From Virgisporangium ochraceum (lineage in GTDB: Bacteria > Actinomycetota > Actinomycetes > Mycobacteriales > Micromonosporaceae), in assembly GCF_016863655.1 (NCBI RefSeq), contig NZ_BOPH01000017.1, positions 124,001 to 188,000 of the forward strand: a stretch of 64,000 nucleotides of DNA, written 5' to 3'. Position 1 is the stretch's first letter, and each line of letters opens with the position of its first letter. Below are positions 36,090-44,207 of this stretch, piece after piece. The translations under genes and the position numbers were made by a program. Below the pieces are notes generated by a model that worked only from the letters and a program-made list of their open reading frames with translations, made no database searches and was not told where the DNA came from.

Positions 36090-36095
36090 TACCGT
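36090..36095 (+). promoter_or_regulatory. Leaderless -10 element next to the LexA box
   Basis: TACCGT, 6 nt before the ATG at 36102, with no ribosome-binding site between. Confidence 0.55.
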
Positions 36096-36101
36096 TGGTG
36101 C

Positions 36102-36584
36102 ATGGCCCGATGGTCCGATTTCGCCTCGTCGTCGCCGCGCCTGGCCGCGGTCGTGCATGACCTGCTGCACCAGTACGGCCAGGGTATGGCCTACCTGGCC
36201 ACCGTCCGCGCCGACGGTGGTCCCCGGGTACACCCCGTCTCACCCGTCGTCTACGCCGGCAACCTGTACTGCTTCATAGTCCGCTCCGCCAAACGCGACG
36301 ACCTGGAACGCGACGGCCGCTACGCGCTGCACACGTTCCCCTCCGACCGCAGCGACGACGACGCCTACCTGGCCGGTCGCGCCACCCGGGTGGTCGAACC
36401 GGGTCTGGTGGCCCGCCTGGGCGCCGCCATGCGCGCCGAGCCCACGGTGGACTGGTGGCTCTTCGAGCTGACCGTCGAGGTGGCGGTGGCGGTGCACAAC
36501 CCAGGTACGGCGGCGGCGGTGCGGGAGGTTTGGCGCGACCCGGGGGTACAGAGTCGACCACGAGCGGTCGATTCGGTACAGTAG
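36102..36584 (+). CDS. Pyridoxamine 5'-phosphate oxidase-family protein, LexA-box controlled
   Basis: A 160-aa split-barrel flavin-binding protein. [22 protein letters not shown] near residue 28 is the standard first strand and cofactor-binding stretch; [23 protein letters not shown] follows. Such proteins bind FMN, F420 or heme; the substrate cannot be told. The perfect SOS box overlapping its promoter suggests induction by DNA damage, unusual for this family. It ends just before the tRNA-Gly gene, whose likely promoter lies in the gene's last codons. Confidence 0.82.
   Translation: MARWSDFASSSPRLAAVVHDLLHQYGQGMAYLATVRADGGPRVHPVSPVVYAGNLYCFIVRSAKRDDLERDGRYALHTFPSDRSDDDAYLAGRATRVVEPGLVARLGAAMRAEPTVDWWLFELTVEVAVAVHNPGTAAAVREVWRDPGVQSRPRAVDSVQ
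36554..36582 (+). promoter_or_regulatory. Candidate promoter of tRNA-Gly
   Basis: TCGACC (36554-36559) and TACAGT (36577-36582) are 17 bp apart and lie 12 nt before the tRNA. Confidence 0.4.
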
Positions 36585-36593
36585 TGGCCGCTC

Positions 36594-36667
36594 GCGGGTG
36601 TAGTTCAATGGCAGAACATCAGCTTCCCAAGCTGACAGTGAGGGTTCGATTCCCTTCACCCGCTCCA
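36594..36667 (+). tRNA. tRNA-Gly (anticodon CCC), CCA encoded
   Basis: Acceptor stem GCGGGTG/CACCCGC, D-arm TAGTTCAATGGCAGAAC, anticodon stem TCAGC with loop TT-CCC-AA, T-loop GGTTCGATTCC, discriminator T and encoded CCA. It is 74 nt with CCA. It reads GGG codons. Confidence 0.96.
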
Positions 36668-36676
36668 CGAACAAGG

Positions 36677-36711
36677 GCCCTGGTCAGGACATCGGTCTCG
36701 ACCAGGGCTTT
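36677..36711 (+). terminator. Terminator of tRNA-Gly
   Basis: GCCCTGGTC (36677-36685) and GACCAGGGC (36700-36708) form a 9-bp stem followed by TTT. Positions 36712-36993 beyond it hold no gene I can support. Confidence 0.75.
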
Positions 36712-36993
36712 CGCGCTATGCCATCGTGATCATGTCTCGTGCTTCAGGTCGCTGCTCCCGCCGCAGGACATGTCCGAGTCTCCGCAACGCTCTTGCCTCT
36801 GGCGGAACCACTCGGGTCCCAGCTTCCGAGTGATTGTCACAGTTTGCTCGTCATGGCGGCCCCGACGCCGGCCCGCTTCCTTGCAGGTGGGTCGACGGCA
36901 GACGGGACGGTCGGGGGGGAGAGTGTCACGTCCAGCGGGACCTGGCCGATGGGCTCGACCGTTTCGAGGTCACCGAGCGACAGGCCGCGTTGG

Positions 36994-36999
36994 TACCTT
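36994..36999 (+). promoter_or_regulatory. Leaderless -10 element of the antitoxin-like gene
   Basis: TACCTT, 6 nt before the ATG at 37006; no ribosome-binding site between. Confidence 0.5.
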
Positions 37000-37005
37000 T
37001 TATCT

Positions 37006-37182
37006 ATGAGTCAGCCGGTCCCCGAGCGCACCGAGCCGAGCCCTAACGCCGAGCGCCTGCGGATCGCGATGGGCTGGAAAAGCCTGCCCGAGATGAGTCC
37101 GGAGGAGCGGGCCGAGTTCCGCGCCGAGCTCGCGCGCCACGACGAAGAGGTTCGCCGCTACTACGGCAAGCCCATCACGTGA
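37006..37182 (+). CDS. Small antitoxin-like protein (58 aa) upstream of a PIN protein
   Basis: A 58-residue charged, helical protein (PEERAEFRAELARHDEEVRRYYG). It shows no recognised DNA-binding fold. It overlaps the PIN gene by GTGA, the classic type II antitoxin-toxin order, so an antitoxin role is inferred from context. Translation probably begins at the mRNA 5' end. The pair lies downstream of tRNA-Gly, a frequent place for acquired DNA, but no attachment-site repeat is visible. Confidence 0.6.
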   Translation: MSQPVPERTEPSPNAERLRIAMGWKSLPEMSPEERAEFRAELARHDEEVRRYYGKPIT

Positions 37183-37541
37183 TCGAGACCCGCGTATTCG
37201 ACCAGACCGCCATCACTGCGCTCTTTCGAGGCAACAGGCGAGCCTTCGCAAACTGGCAGGACGCCGACGCCGGCACGTTGACGCTCATCCTGCCCGCCGT
37301 CGCGGTCGCCGAGGCGAACACCGCGATCGGTGGCAACAGCGACACCTGGCGAGCCATCCTCCACCCCGGCCGCGTGATCGTTACGCCGCTGGATGAGTCG
37401 ACAGCCATCGAGGTTGGCACCGCGGTGGGCAGTCTCGCCGTCCGGCACGTTATCCGGGAAGCCAGCCACACCGAGGGCGACATCGTGACCGAAGCTCCAT
37501 GGCAGTACTCCGCCGGTTCGCCGCCGCTCCTGACCTTGTAG
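37179..37541 (+). CDS. PIN-domain toxin-like protein, probably truncated by a frameshift
   Basis: A 120-aa protein resembling VapC-type RNases: Asp8 (RVFDQTAI), Glu45 (AVAEAN) and Asp101 (EGDIVTEA) match the first three PIN acidic residues. The fold normally ends with a last strand LT-x-D followed by a short tail. Here the frame stops at TAG straight after PPLLTL. In the next frame, codons from 37540 read SRSAEAKIVVPL, which looks like the missing tail. Loss of two bases would explain this. It may be inactive, which could be why it persists, or the site may be a sequencing error. Confidence 0.65.
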   Translation: MIETRVFDQTAITALFRGNRRAFANWQDADAGTLTLILPAVAVAEANTAIGGNSDTWRAILHPGRVIVTPLDESTAIEVGTAVGSLAVRHVIREASHTEGDIVTEAPWQYSAGSPPLLTL

Positions 37542-37613
37542 CAGGTCGGCAGAAGCCAAGATCGTCGTGCCATTGGCGTGCCATGAGACCGGCACCCAGG
37601 GGTCAGACCGACA

Positions 37614-37649
37614 CGAACGTGGACTCCCTGAGAAAGGGGTCCACGTTCG
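37614..37649. terminator. Bidirectional terminator
   Basis: CGAACGTGGA (37614-37623) and TCCACGTTCG (37640-37649), 10 bp perfect, extended inward by about 4 more pairs. It separates the PIN gene from the convergent membrane protein gene. Confidence 0.75.
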
Positions 37650-37663
37650 CAGGTACCTGAGGC

Positions 37664-38356
37664 TCACGCCGACCGGGCCGCCAGCGGACCCGCGGCCTCA
37701 GCCGCGATCACGTCGGCGCTCGCCCGGCGCACCAGCCGGTATCCGACCAGGAACAGCGGTGCGTACAGCGCCAGCGACACCACGCACCCAGCAAGACCAC
37801 CCACCATCGGGCCGACGATCATCGGGGTCAGGGCCATCGGCGCGGTCCACCAACCCACGGTGCCGTTGCGTGCCAGGCCGGCCATCAGTACCACGGGCAT
37901 GAGGATCGCCAACACCTTGGCCGACAGGAGCCACGCAGCCATCGACGGGTCCGCGTTCACCTTGTCGAACACCAGCACGGCCTCGTCCAGGGAGACGATC
38001 GTCGGCATCGCTGCGCTCGTCCAGTCCGAAAAGAGCAGTCCCGACATCTGCACCGCGCCTACGGCCGTGCCCACGACGCCGACCGACGCGAGCGTGCGGC
38101 CGCGGGCGCCGCGCAGCAGCGCGAGCGCCGCGGGGACGGCGACCGCCAGCAGCACCCAGGCGTAGTGGAACAGGTTCGCCGACAAGATCGACAGGTCCCA
38201 GTCCCGGGCCAGTGACGCGAGGTAGTCGCGGGCCGAGTTGCTGTTCTGGGGTGGGCTGGTCAGCATGCCGCCGACCATGAGGACGGGAGCGGCGAAGAAC
38301 GCGGCTCCGGCGAGCTTGCGAAGGGTGTTGTTGCTGGTCACAGCGGTGTTTGTCAT
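37664..38356 (-). CDS. Polytopic membrane protein (230 aa)
   Basis: Six hydrophobic helices, with an N-terminal lead MTNTAVTSNNTLRKLAGAAF, then LTSPPQNSNSARDYLASLA in a loop. It is not assigned to a family with confidence; its layout resembles small DUF-type membrane proteins paired with two-component systems. The ATG at 38356 has TAGCGT 7 nt upstream, so it is probably leaderless. It is divergent from the histidine kinase across a 28-nt palindrome and may be its target. Confidence 0.7.
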   Translation of the reverse strand: MTNTAVTSNNTLRKLAGAAFFAAPVLMVGGMLTSPPQNSNSARDYLASLARDWDLSILSANLFHYAWVLLAVAVPAALALLRGARGRTLASVGVVGTAVGAVQMSGLLFSDWTSAAMPTIVSLDEAVLVFDKVNADPSMAAWLLSAKVLAILMPVVLMAGLARNGTVGWWTAPMALTPMIVGPMVGGLAGCVVSLALYAPLFLVGYRLVRRASADVIAAEAAGPLAARSA

Positions 38357-38363
38357 GCCGAGA

Positions 38364-38369
38364 ACGCTA
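38364..38369 (-). promoter_or_regulatory. Leaderless -10 element
   Basis: TAGCGT on the minus strand, 7 nt before the ATG at 38356. Confidence 0.5.
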
Positions 38370-38475
38370 TGGCCGGCGCCCGGGGCGGCGGATCGTCGCG
38401 GCGGGCGGAGCGACCTGCGATCTGAGGGCGTCCGTGGGTGGGCGCGGTCGTCTGGAGAGCCCGCCAGCGTCGTCC

Positions 38476-38503
38476 CGTGGGAGGACCCACAGGTCCTCCC
38501 ACG
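38476..38503. promoter_or_regulatory. 28-nt perfect inverted repeat between divergent genes
   Basis: CGTGGGAGGACC and GGTCCTCCCACG around CACA. It lies between the membrane protein and the kinase starts, as an operator for the response regulator would; a hairpin in the kinase leader is the alternative. Confidence 0.55.
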
Positions 38504-38590
38504 ATGGGATTCGCCGCAGCGTCCGCACCAGTTACGGTCGCACACCCGGGGACCCACCTGAGCGTCCCTCCCGCACAACAAGGAGATCTC

Positions 38591-39751
38591 GTGCGCGGTC
38601 CGCACACCCGTTTCCAGTGGCTCGGCGCCGGCTTCGGCGTGGGGCTGCTGTGGGCGGTCGTCGCCGTGGCCGAGTTCACCGGCAGCAAAGTGCCCGAGGG
38701 GCCGGGGGCGATGGAGATCGGCATCGCGTTGGTCCTGTTCCTGTGTTTCCCGCTCGCCGCGCTGTTCCCGCTCACCGGCATGACGGTCGCGGTGCTCACC
38801 GTGCCGGTCCTCGTCTTCGGTGACACGCCGGGGGTGGGAGGCTCGCAGCTCATCGCCGAGCTGGTGCTCGTGGCTCATGCGGGGTTCCGGGTGGAGCCGC
38901 GTCGGTCGCTGGTCGCCGCGGCGGCGGCCGCCCTGATCCCGGCGTTCACGCTGATGGCCTACGGCGAAAGCTCGTGGGAGCTGGTGTTCTTCGGCGTACT
39001 GGTCGGGTTCGGGTGGGCACTCGGGGCGCTCCTGCGGCGCGAGCAGGACCGGTCGCGCCAGCTTGCCCGGCTGGCGGCCGAGTTGGCGGCCGAGCGGGAG
39101 GCCCGGGCCCGCGCCGCCGTCGACGAGGAGCGGGCGCGCATCTCGCGCGAGCTTCACGACGCGGTCGCGCACACGGTCAGCGTGATGACGATGCAGGCGG
39201 GGGTGCTGCGCCGGCGGCTCGTCGACCGGCCGGTCGAGCACGATGCGCTGGTGCAGGTCGAGGAGCTGGGACGGCGCAGCGTCGGAGAGATCCGTCGCGT
39301 CGTGGGCCTGCTGCGGCCCGACGACGCCGACGGGCTGGCGCCGCCGCCCTCGTTACGTCGCCTCGACACGCTGGTCGGCCAGGTCGGGCGGGCCGGGCTG
39401 GCCGTCGACGTGACGATCGAGGGCGAACCGGTCACCCTGCCGGCGGGGCTGGACATGTCGGCGTACCGGATCGTCCAGGAGGCCCTGACCAACGTCCTGC
39501 GGCATGCGGCGACCACGCGGGCCGAGGTGCGGGTCGAGTACCGGGCGGGGGAGGTGGCGGTCACGGTCACCGACGAGGGGCCGGCGGCCGAGCCGAAGCC
39601 GGGGCACGTGCCGGGGTTCGGGCTCGTCGGGATGCGCGAACGGGTCGGGTTGTTCGATGGGACGTTGCGTACCGGTCCACGGGAGGGTGGGGGATACGAG
39701 GTGGCCGCGGTCTTCCCGTTGACAGAGCCGATCACGGCGGCCAGCCGATGA
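38591..39751 (+). CDS. Sensor histidine kinase (HisKA_3, NarL/DesK-type)
   Basis: A 386-aa kinase with four to five N-terminal transmembrane helices (about residues 10-140), a coiled coil (about 148-180), the HisKA_3 dimer domain with His189 in SRELHDAVAHTVSVM, and a HATPase_c domain (about 285-380; QEALTNVLRHA, GFGLVGMRER). It phosphorylates the response regulator encoded next with an ATGA overlap. The GTG start follows AAGGAG. The membrane-embedded sensor part has no extracellular domain, suggesting it senses membrane or wall stress, possibly with the divergent membrane protein. Confidence 0.94.
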   Translation: MRGPHTRFQWLGAGFGVGLLWAVVAVAEFTGSKVPEGPGAMEIGIALVLFLCFPLAALFPLTGMTVAVLTVPVLVFGDTPGVGGSQLIAELVLVAHAGFRVEPRRSLVAAAAAALIPAFTLMAYGESSWELVFFGVLVGFGWALGALLRREQDRSRQLARLAAELAAEREARARAAVDEERARISRELHDAVAHTVSVMTMQAGVLRRRLVDRPVEHDALVQVEELGRRSVGEIRRVVGLLRPDDADGLAPPPSLRRLDTLVGQVGRAGLAVDVTIEGEPVTLPAGLDMSAYRIVQEALTNVLRHAATTRAEVRVEYRAGEVAVTVTDEGPAAEPKPGHVPGFGLVGMRERVGLFDGTLRTGPREGGGYEVAAVFPLTEPITAASR

Positions 39752-40404
39752 TCCGCGTTCTGCTCGCCGACGACGAGGCGATCATGCGGGCCGGGCTGAA
39801 GATGCTGCTGTCCGACGAGCCCGACATGGAGGTCGTCGGGGAGGCGGCCGACGGGAACGAGGCGGTGCGGGCCGCCGCGCGGCTCAAGCCCGACGTCGTG
39901 CTCATGGACGCGCGGATGCCCGGCCTCGACGGCATCGGCGCGGCCCGGGCGATCGCGGCGGCCGACCCGGCCGTGCGGGTGCTCATGCTCACGACGTTCG
40001 ACGAGGAGGTCCTGGTCGACGGGGCGCTTCGGGCGGGGGTGGCCGGGTTCCTGCTGAAGGTGTCGCCGCCGGAGCAGTTGCTCGGGGCACTCCGGGAGGT
40101 GGCGGCCGGTCGAGGGCTGCTCGACCCGGCGGTGGTGCCGCGGGTGATCGGCCGGTACGCCGACGCGCCGCAGGCGCGGCCGCGGGATCCGGCGCTCGCG
40201 AAGCTGACCGGTCGGGAGGCGGAGGTGCTCGCGTTGGTGGGGAAGGGACTGTCGAACGCCGAGATCGCGGCGAGCCTCTTCCTGGGGGAGACGACAGTGA
40301 AGACGCACCTGGGCCGGGCGCTCGACAAGCTCGGCCTGCGCGACCGGGCCCGGGCCATCGCGTACGCGTACGAGAGCGGTCTGATCAGCCCGGGCGAGGG
40401 GTGA
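39748..40404 (+). CDS. NarL/LuxR-family response regulator
   Basis: A 218-aa regulator. The receiver domain (about residues 1-120) has acidic pocket Asp8/Asp9, phosphorylated Asp54 (VLMDARMPG), Thr83 region LMLTTFDEE and Lys103. The LuxR helix-turn-helix (about 150-212) includes LTGREAEVLALVGKGLSNAEIA and GETTVKTHL. It overlaps the kinase gene by ATGA. The 3' end, including the stop, is the first unit of a 20-bp tandem repeat. Confidence 0.95.
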   Translation: MIRVLLADDEAIMRAGLKMLLSDEPDMEVVGEAADGNEAVRAAARLKPDVVLMDARMPGLDGIGAARAIAAADPAVRVLMLTTFDEEVLVDGALRAGVAGFLLKVSPPEQLLGALREVAAGRGLLDPAVVPRVIGRYADAPQARPRDPALAKLTGREAEVLALVGKGLSNAEIAASLFLGETTVKTHLGRALDKLGLRDRARAIAYAYESGLISPGEG

Positions 40405-40470
40405 CAGGGCCAGGCGAGGGGTGACAGGGCCAGGTGAGGGGTGACAGGGCCGAGAGAGGGGTGATCAGGC
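40391..40470 (+). repeat. 20-bp tandem repeat spanning the response-regulator stop
   Basis: Four units of consensus CAGGYGAGGGGTGACAGGGC (40391-40410, 40411-40430, 40431-40450, 40451-40470; the fourth is diverged). The TGA at 40402-40404 lies in the first unit, and each later copy repeats the GAGGGGTGA of the gene end. Confidence 0.85.
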
Positions 40471-40520
40471 AGGGAGAGGGACAGCCGGGCGAAGGTGATG
40501 GGCCCAGAGGCGGGATGGGA

Positions 40521-40811
40521 TCAGGACGCCTGGGGGAGATCCGGTACGACGATCGAGCCCGTGGTGTGGAGATCGTCGGCCAGGCCCGGGTAGCTCGCGG
40601 GTTCGCTGGGGCTGAGGAGGTCGGCCAGCCGGGCGGCGTCCTCGAGGGGGAGCTGGAACGAGGAGCGGCAGGTGGTGCCGGCCCACAGGGACACCACCGC
40701 GATGCCTCGGTCGGGGTGGAGGCTCACCCGCATCGTGCGGTCATCGCCGCGCGCGTCCATGAACATATCGCCGATCCGGGGTACCGGTGACAAGCGCACG
40801 ACGTCCGCCAT
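40521..40811 (-). CDS. Small conserved actinobacterial protein (96 aa)
   Basis: Soluble 96-aa protein (VRLSPVPRIGDMFMDARG at the N-terminus, then RVSLHPDRGIAVVSLWAG and LPLEDAARLADLL). Similar short proteins are widespread in Streptomyces and Micromonosporaceae, but their function is unknown. The ATG at 40811 is preferred: an open frame continues far upstream on this strand but is antisense to the phosphatase gene. It is divergent from the SpoIIE phosphatase. Confidence 0.7.
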   Translation of the reverse strand: MADVVRLSPVPRIGDMFMDARGDDRTMRVSLHPDRGIAVVSLWAGTTCRSSFQLPLEDAARLADLLSPSEPASYPGLADDLHTTGSIVVPDLPQAS

Positions 40812-40994
40812 GGAGAGAGTGTGCCTTAGATCTCGTTTTTGTAACAGACCTGAATTGGCTGCATCGTTGTCGATGTCTGGGAACGGTTGCTCGACACTTT
40901 CGACACTGTTGTCAGCCGGCCGGCATCCATGAAATCGCCTGAAACTACAGACGATCGGCCGATCGTGCGAGCAGCCATCGGCCACTGAGGTGGC

Positions 40995-42104
40995 ATGCTG
41001 ATTCGCGACATGAAACGCCCGCCCGACCCCACCGCCCGCGCCGGCCTCGGCGTGGCCTTCGGGCTGCTCGCGATCGTCGTCGCGGTGGAGTTGGCCGACG
41101 GGGCCGAGGCGAACTACATCGGGCTGCTGGCCGCCGCGCCGTTCCTGGCGGCGGCGTTCGCCTCGTGGCGCGACGTGCTGCTGGTCGGCGGGGTCGCGAC
41201 CGCGGTCGGTGTGGGATTCGCCGTCGCCGACCAGGCCGGGTCGTTGACCGCGCGGGTCATCAACGTCGTCGGCATCGTGGTCGCCACGACGATCGCCGGG
41301 CTCGTCGGCTCGGTACGTCAGCGCCAGACCGAGAAGCTCGCCGAGATGTCCAAGCTCGCCTCGGTGGCGCAACAGGCCGTGCTGCGCCCGATCGGAGGAC
41401 AGGTCGGGTCGCTGGTGATCGCCGGGCGGTACATCTCCGCGACCGCCGTCGCCGACATCGGTGGAGACCTGTACGAAGCGCTCGACACCCCGTTCGGCAT
41501 GCGCATGGTCATCGGCGACGTGCGGGGCAAAGGGCTCGACGCGGTACGCCTGGCCAGCACGGTGCTGGGCTCGTACCGGCACGTCGCCTACGAGCGCGAC
41601 GACCTCCTCGACCTGGTCGCCGACCTCGACCGGGCGGTGGCGCGGGCCGTCGGCGACGAGGACTTCGTCACCGCGGCGTTCGTCGAGGAACGGGGCGGGT
41701 CGATCACGATCGTGAACTGCGGCCACCCGGCGCCACTGCTGCTCCGCCGCGGCGAAGTGATCCCCCTGGAACCCGCGTCGAACTCGCCGCCGCTCGGGTT
41801 CAAGCCCGACGCCTGCCCGCGCATCGAGCGGCTGGAGCCCGGCGACCGGCTGCTCTTCTACACCGACGGGCTCGCCGAAGCCCGGCGCGACGGGCAGTTC
41901 TTCCCCACCGCCGAACGGGCCTGGGGACTGCTCGGCCACGGCAACGTGTCCGACGGGCTGGTGTCGCTGGAGAGTGCCCTCGTCGAGTGGGTACGCGGCC
42001 GGCTCGACGACGACATCGCGCTGGTGCTCATGGAGTACGTGGGCGCCACCGCCCGGCCCGCGACGGTGAACGTCCCCAGCTGGGAGCTCGGCACCGCCGA
42101 CTGA
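40995..42104 (+). CDS. PP2C-type (SpoIIE) Ser phosphatase with membrane domain
   Basis: A 369-aa protein: four hydrophobic helices (about residues 15-105), a short helix, then the SpoIIE/RsbU phosphatase domain (about 140-350). The domain carries TAVADIGGDLYEA, MVIGDVRGKGLDAV, VNCGHPAPLLL, FYTDGLAEAR and LDDDIALVLMEY. These enzymes dephosphorylate anti-sigma antagonists and thereby release sigma factors under stress. The ATG start follows GAGGTGG. A three-copy repeat and a partial copy of the gene's own last codons follow the stop. Confidence 0.92.
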   Translation: MLIRDMKRPPDPTARAGLGVAFGLLAIVVAVELADGAEANYIGLLAAAPFLAAAFASWRDVLLVGGVATAVGVGFAVADQAGSLTARVINVVGIVVATTIAGLVGSVRQRQTEKLAEMSKLASVAQQAVLRPIGGQVGSLVIAGRYISATAVADIGGDLYEALDTPFGMRMVIGDVRGKGLDAVRLASTVLGSYRHVAYERDDLLDLVADLDRAVARAVGDEDFVTAAFVEERGGSITIVNCGHPAPLLLRRGEVIPLEPASNSPPLGFKPDACPRIERLEPGDRLLFYTDGLAEARRDGQFFPTAERAWGLLGHGNVSDGLVSLESALVEWVRGRLDDDIALVLMEYVGATARPATVNVPSWELGTAD

Positions 42105-42105
42105 C

Positions 42106-42190
42106 GGCCCGCGCTCCGCGCAGGGGTCAGGCCCGCGCTCCGCGCTGGGGTCAAGGCCCGCGCTCCGCGCAGCAGGCTCGGCACCGCCGA
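42106..42190 (+). repeat. 24-bp tandem repeat after the SpoIIE-phosphatase gene, ending in a copy of its last codons
   Basis: Three copies of GGCCCGCGCTCCGCGC (42106, 42130 and 42155), separated by AGGGGTCA-type spacers. They are followed by CTCGGCACCGCCGA (42177-42190), which also encodes the last residues of the upstream gene (42087-42100). A related CCCGCGCTCCGCGCAGG occurs at about 62893-62909. Confidence 0.8.
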
Positions 42191-42315
42191 ACAGGGGACC
42201 CCACCTCGCGCAAGTCAGACCCCAGACCGTGTGAAATCAGTCACCGGTATGACATCCCCAATGGTTACTGGCAAGTAATATGGTCGTGGCTACCGCCCAG
42301 TACGAGGGAGCAGCG

Positions 42316-44175
42316 ATGACTCACTTCAAGAGCAGCATGCGGGATCAGCTGTTCAATCTGTTCGAGGTCTTCGGGGCCGAGCGCTACCTCGGCACCGAGC
42401 CGTACCCCGAGATTGACGCCGACACCGCCCGCAGCCTGCTTGCCGAGGTGGAGCGGTTTGCGCGCGAAGACCTCGCCGCGTCCTACGTCGAAGGCGACCG
42501 CACCCCACCCGTCTACGACCCGGCCACGTACAGCGTGGCCATGCCGCCGGAGTTCCGGCGGTCGTACGAGGCGTTCGTCGCCTCCGAGTTCTGGCGCCTC
42601 GGCATCCTGTTCCGCGAGATCGGGGGAACCCCGGCGCCACGGATGCTCTGGTGGGCGCTCGCCGAGCTGATCCTCGGGTCGAACGCACCGGTGTGGATGT
42701 ACGCGTCGGGAACCGAGTTCGCGAACGTCCTGTTCGCCGAGGGCAACGACGAGCAGAAGAAATGGGCGAAGCTGTTCGTCGACAAGGCGTGGGGCGCCAC
42801 GATGGTGCTCACCGAGCCCGACGCCGGCTCCGACGTCGGCGCCGGCCGCACCAGGGCCATCCCGCAGCCCGACGGGTCGTACCACATCGAAGGCGTGAAG
42901 CGCTTCATCACCAGCGCCGAGCACGACCTGACCGAGAACATCATCCACTACGTGCTGGCCCGACCGGTCGGCGTCGAGGGCGCCGGCGGACCGGGTACCA
43001 AGGGCCTGTCGCTGTTCGTCGTACCGAAGTTCCACTTCGACCCGGAAACCGGCGAACTCGGCGAGCGCAACGGCGTCTACGTGACCAACGTCGAGAAGAA
43101 GATGGGCATCAAGGTCTCCACGACCTGCGAGATGACCTTCGGCGAGCACGGCACCCCGGCCAAGGGCTGGCTGCTCGGCGACGTGCACCAGGGCATCCGG
43201 CAGATGTTCCTCATCATCGAGAACGCCCGCATGATGGTCGGCACCAAGGCGATCGCCACCGCGTCGACCGGTTACCGCAACGCGCTCGAGTACGCGAAGA
43301 CCCGTACGCAGGGTGCCGACCTGCTCCGGTCCACTGACAAGACGGCCCCGCGCGTCACGATCACCCACCACCCCGACGTGCGGCGCAGCCTGATGCTGCA
43401 GAAGTCGTACACCGAGGGCCTGCGCGCGCTCGTCATGTACACGGCCAGCTGGCAGGACCGGGCGTTCGCCGCGAAGCACGAGGGCGACACCGATACTGCC
43501 GACCTCGCCGACCGGGTGAACGACCTGCTGCTGCCGCTCGTCAAGGGCTGCGGGTCGGAGCGCGCCAGCGAACTGCTCAGCCAGGAGTCGCTGCAGACGT
43601 TCGGCGGCTCCGGGTTCCTGCAGGACTACCCGCTCGAGCAGTACGTGCGTGACGCGAAGATCGACTCGCTGTACGAGGGCACCACCGCGATCCAGTCCCT
43701 CGACCTGGTCTTCCGCAAGATTGTGAAGGACCAGGGCGTCGCGCTCACGCACCTGTCGAACCAGATCAAGGAGTTCCTGGACGCGGAGGCGGGCAACGGC
43801 CAACTCAAGGAGGAGCGGCTGGCGCTCGGCACCGCGCTCGCCGACGTCGACGGGATGATGAAGACCGTCACCGGCTGGTTCGGTGAGGCGATGGGCGGCG
43901 AGCCGCAGGCGCTGTACAAGGTCGGACTGGCGAGCCGGCGCATCCTGCTCGCCCTCGGCGACCTCATCGTCGGCTGGCTGCTGCAGCGGCAGGCCGACAT
44001 CGCGCTGCAGGCGCTCACGCAGGAGCAGTCGCCGAGCGAGAAGGCGTTCTACGAGGGCAAGATCGCCGCCGCGCGGTTCTTCGCCCGCGAGGTGCTGCCC
44101 CGGCTGGGCAGCGACCGGCGCATCGTCGAGGCGACCACTCTCGACGCCATGGAGATCGGAGAAGACGCCTTCTGA
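42316..44175 (+). CDS. fadE5: Acyl-CoA dehydrogenase, FadE5-like
   Basis: A 619-aa flavoenzyme for the first step of beta-oxidation, reducing FAD and passing electrons to ETF. Features: an N-terminal segment ([20 protein letters not shown]), [30 protein letters not shown], the FAD/ETF region [19 protein letters not shown], and the catalytic-Glu region [15 protein letters not shown]. The order and wording strongly resemble Mycobacterium FadE5 (about 611 aa), a broad-chain-length enzyme. The ATG at 42316 has GAGGGAG upstream. It fits with EtfD and bkd genes in this window. Confidence 0.94.
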   Translation: MTHFKSSMRDQLFNLFEVFGAERYLGTEPYPEIDADTARSLLAEVERFAREDLAASYVEGDRTPPVYDPATYSVAMPPEFRRSYEAFVASEFWRLGILFREIGGTPAPRMLWWALAELILGSNAPVWMYASGTEFANVLFAEGNDEQKKWAKLFVDKAWGATMVLTEPDAGSDVGAGRTRAIPQPDGSYHIEGVKRFITSAEHDLTENIIHYVLARPVGVEGAGGPGTKGLSLFVVPKFHFDPETGELGERNGVYVTNVEKKMGIKVSTTCEMTFGEHGTPAKGWLLGDVHQGIRQMFLIIENARMMVGTKAIATASTGYRNALEYAKTRTQGADLLRSTDKTAPRVTITHHPDVRRSLMLQKSYTEGLRALVMYTASWQDRAFAAKHEGDTDTADLADRVNDLLLPLVKGCGSERASELLSQESLQTFGGSGFLQDYPLEQYVRDAKIDSLYEGTTAIQSLDLVFRKIVKDQGVALTHLSNQIKEFLDAEAGNGQLKEERLALGTALADVDGMMKTVTGWFGEAMGGEPQALYKVGLASRRILLALGDLIVGWLLQRQADIALQALTQEQSPSEKAFYEGKIAAARFFAREVLPRLGSDRRIVEATTLDAMEIGEDAF

Positions 44176-44207
44176 AGGCCGCGCTCACGCGGTCCAATAA
44201 AAGATCT

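Noticed and set aside
36594-37182. Integrated element at tRNA-Gly
   Set aside because: No second copy of the tRNA 3' end (GGTTCGATTCC...) and no integrase is present in the window.
42265-43803. 512-aa minus-strand open frame
   Set aside because: It is opposite the FadE5 gene and lacks any recognisable domain.
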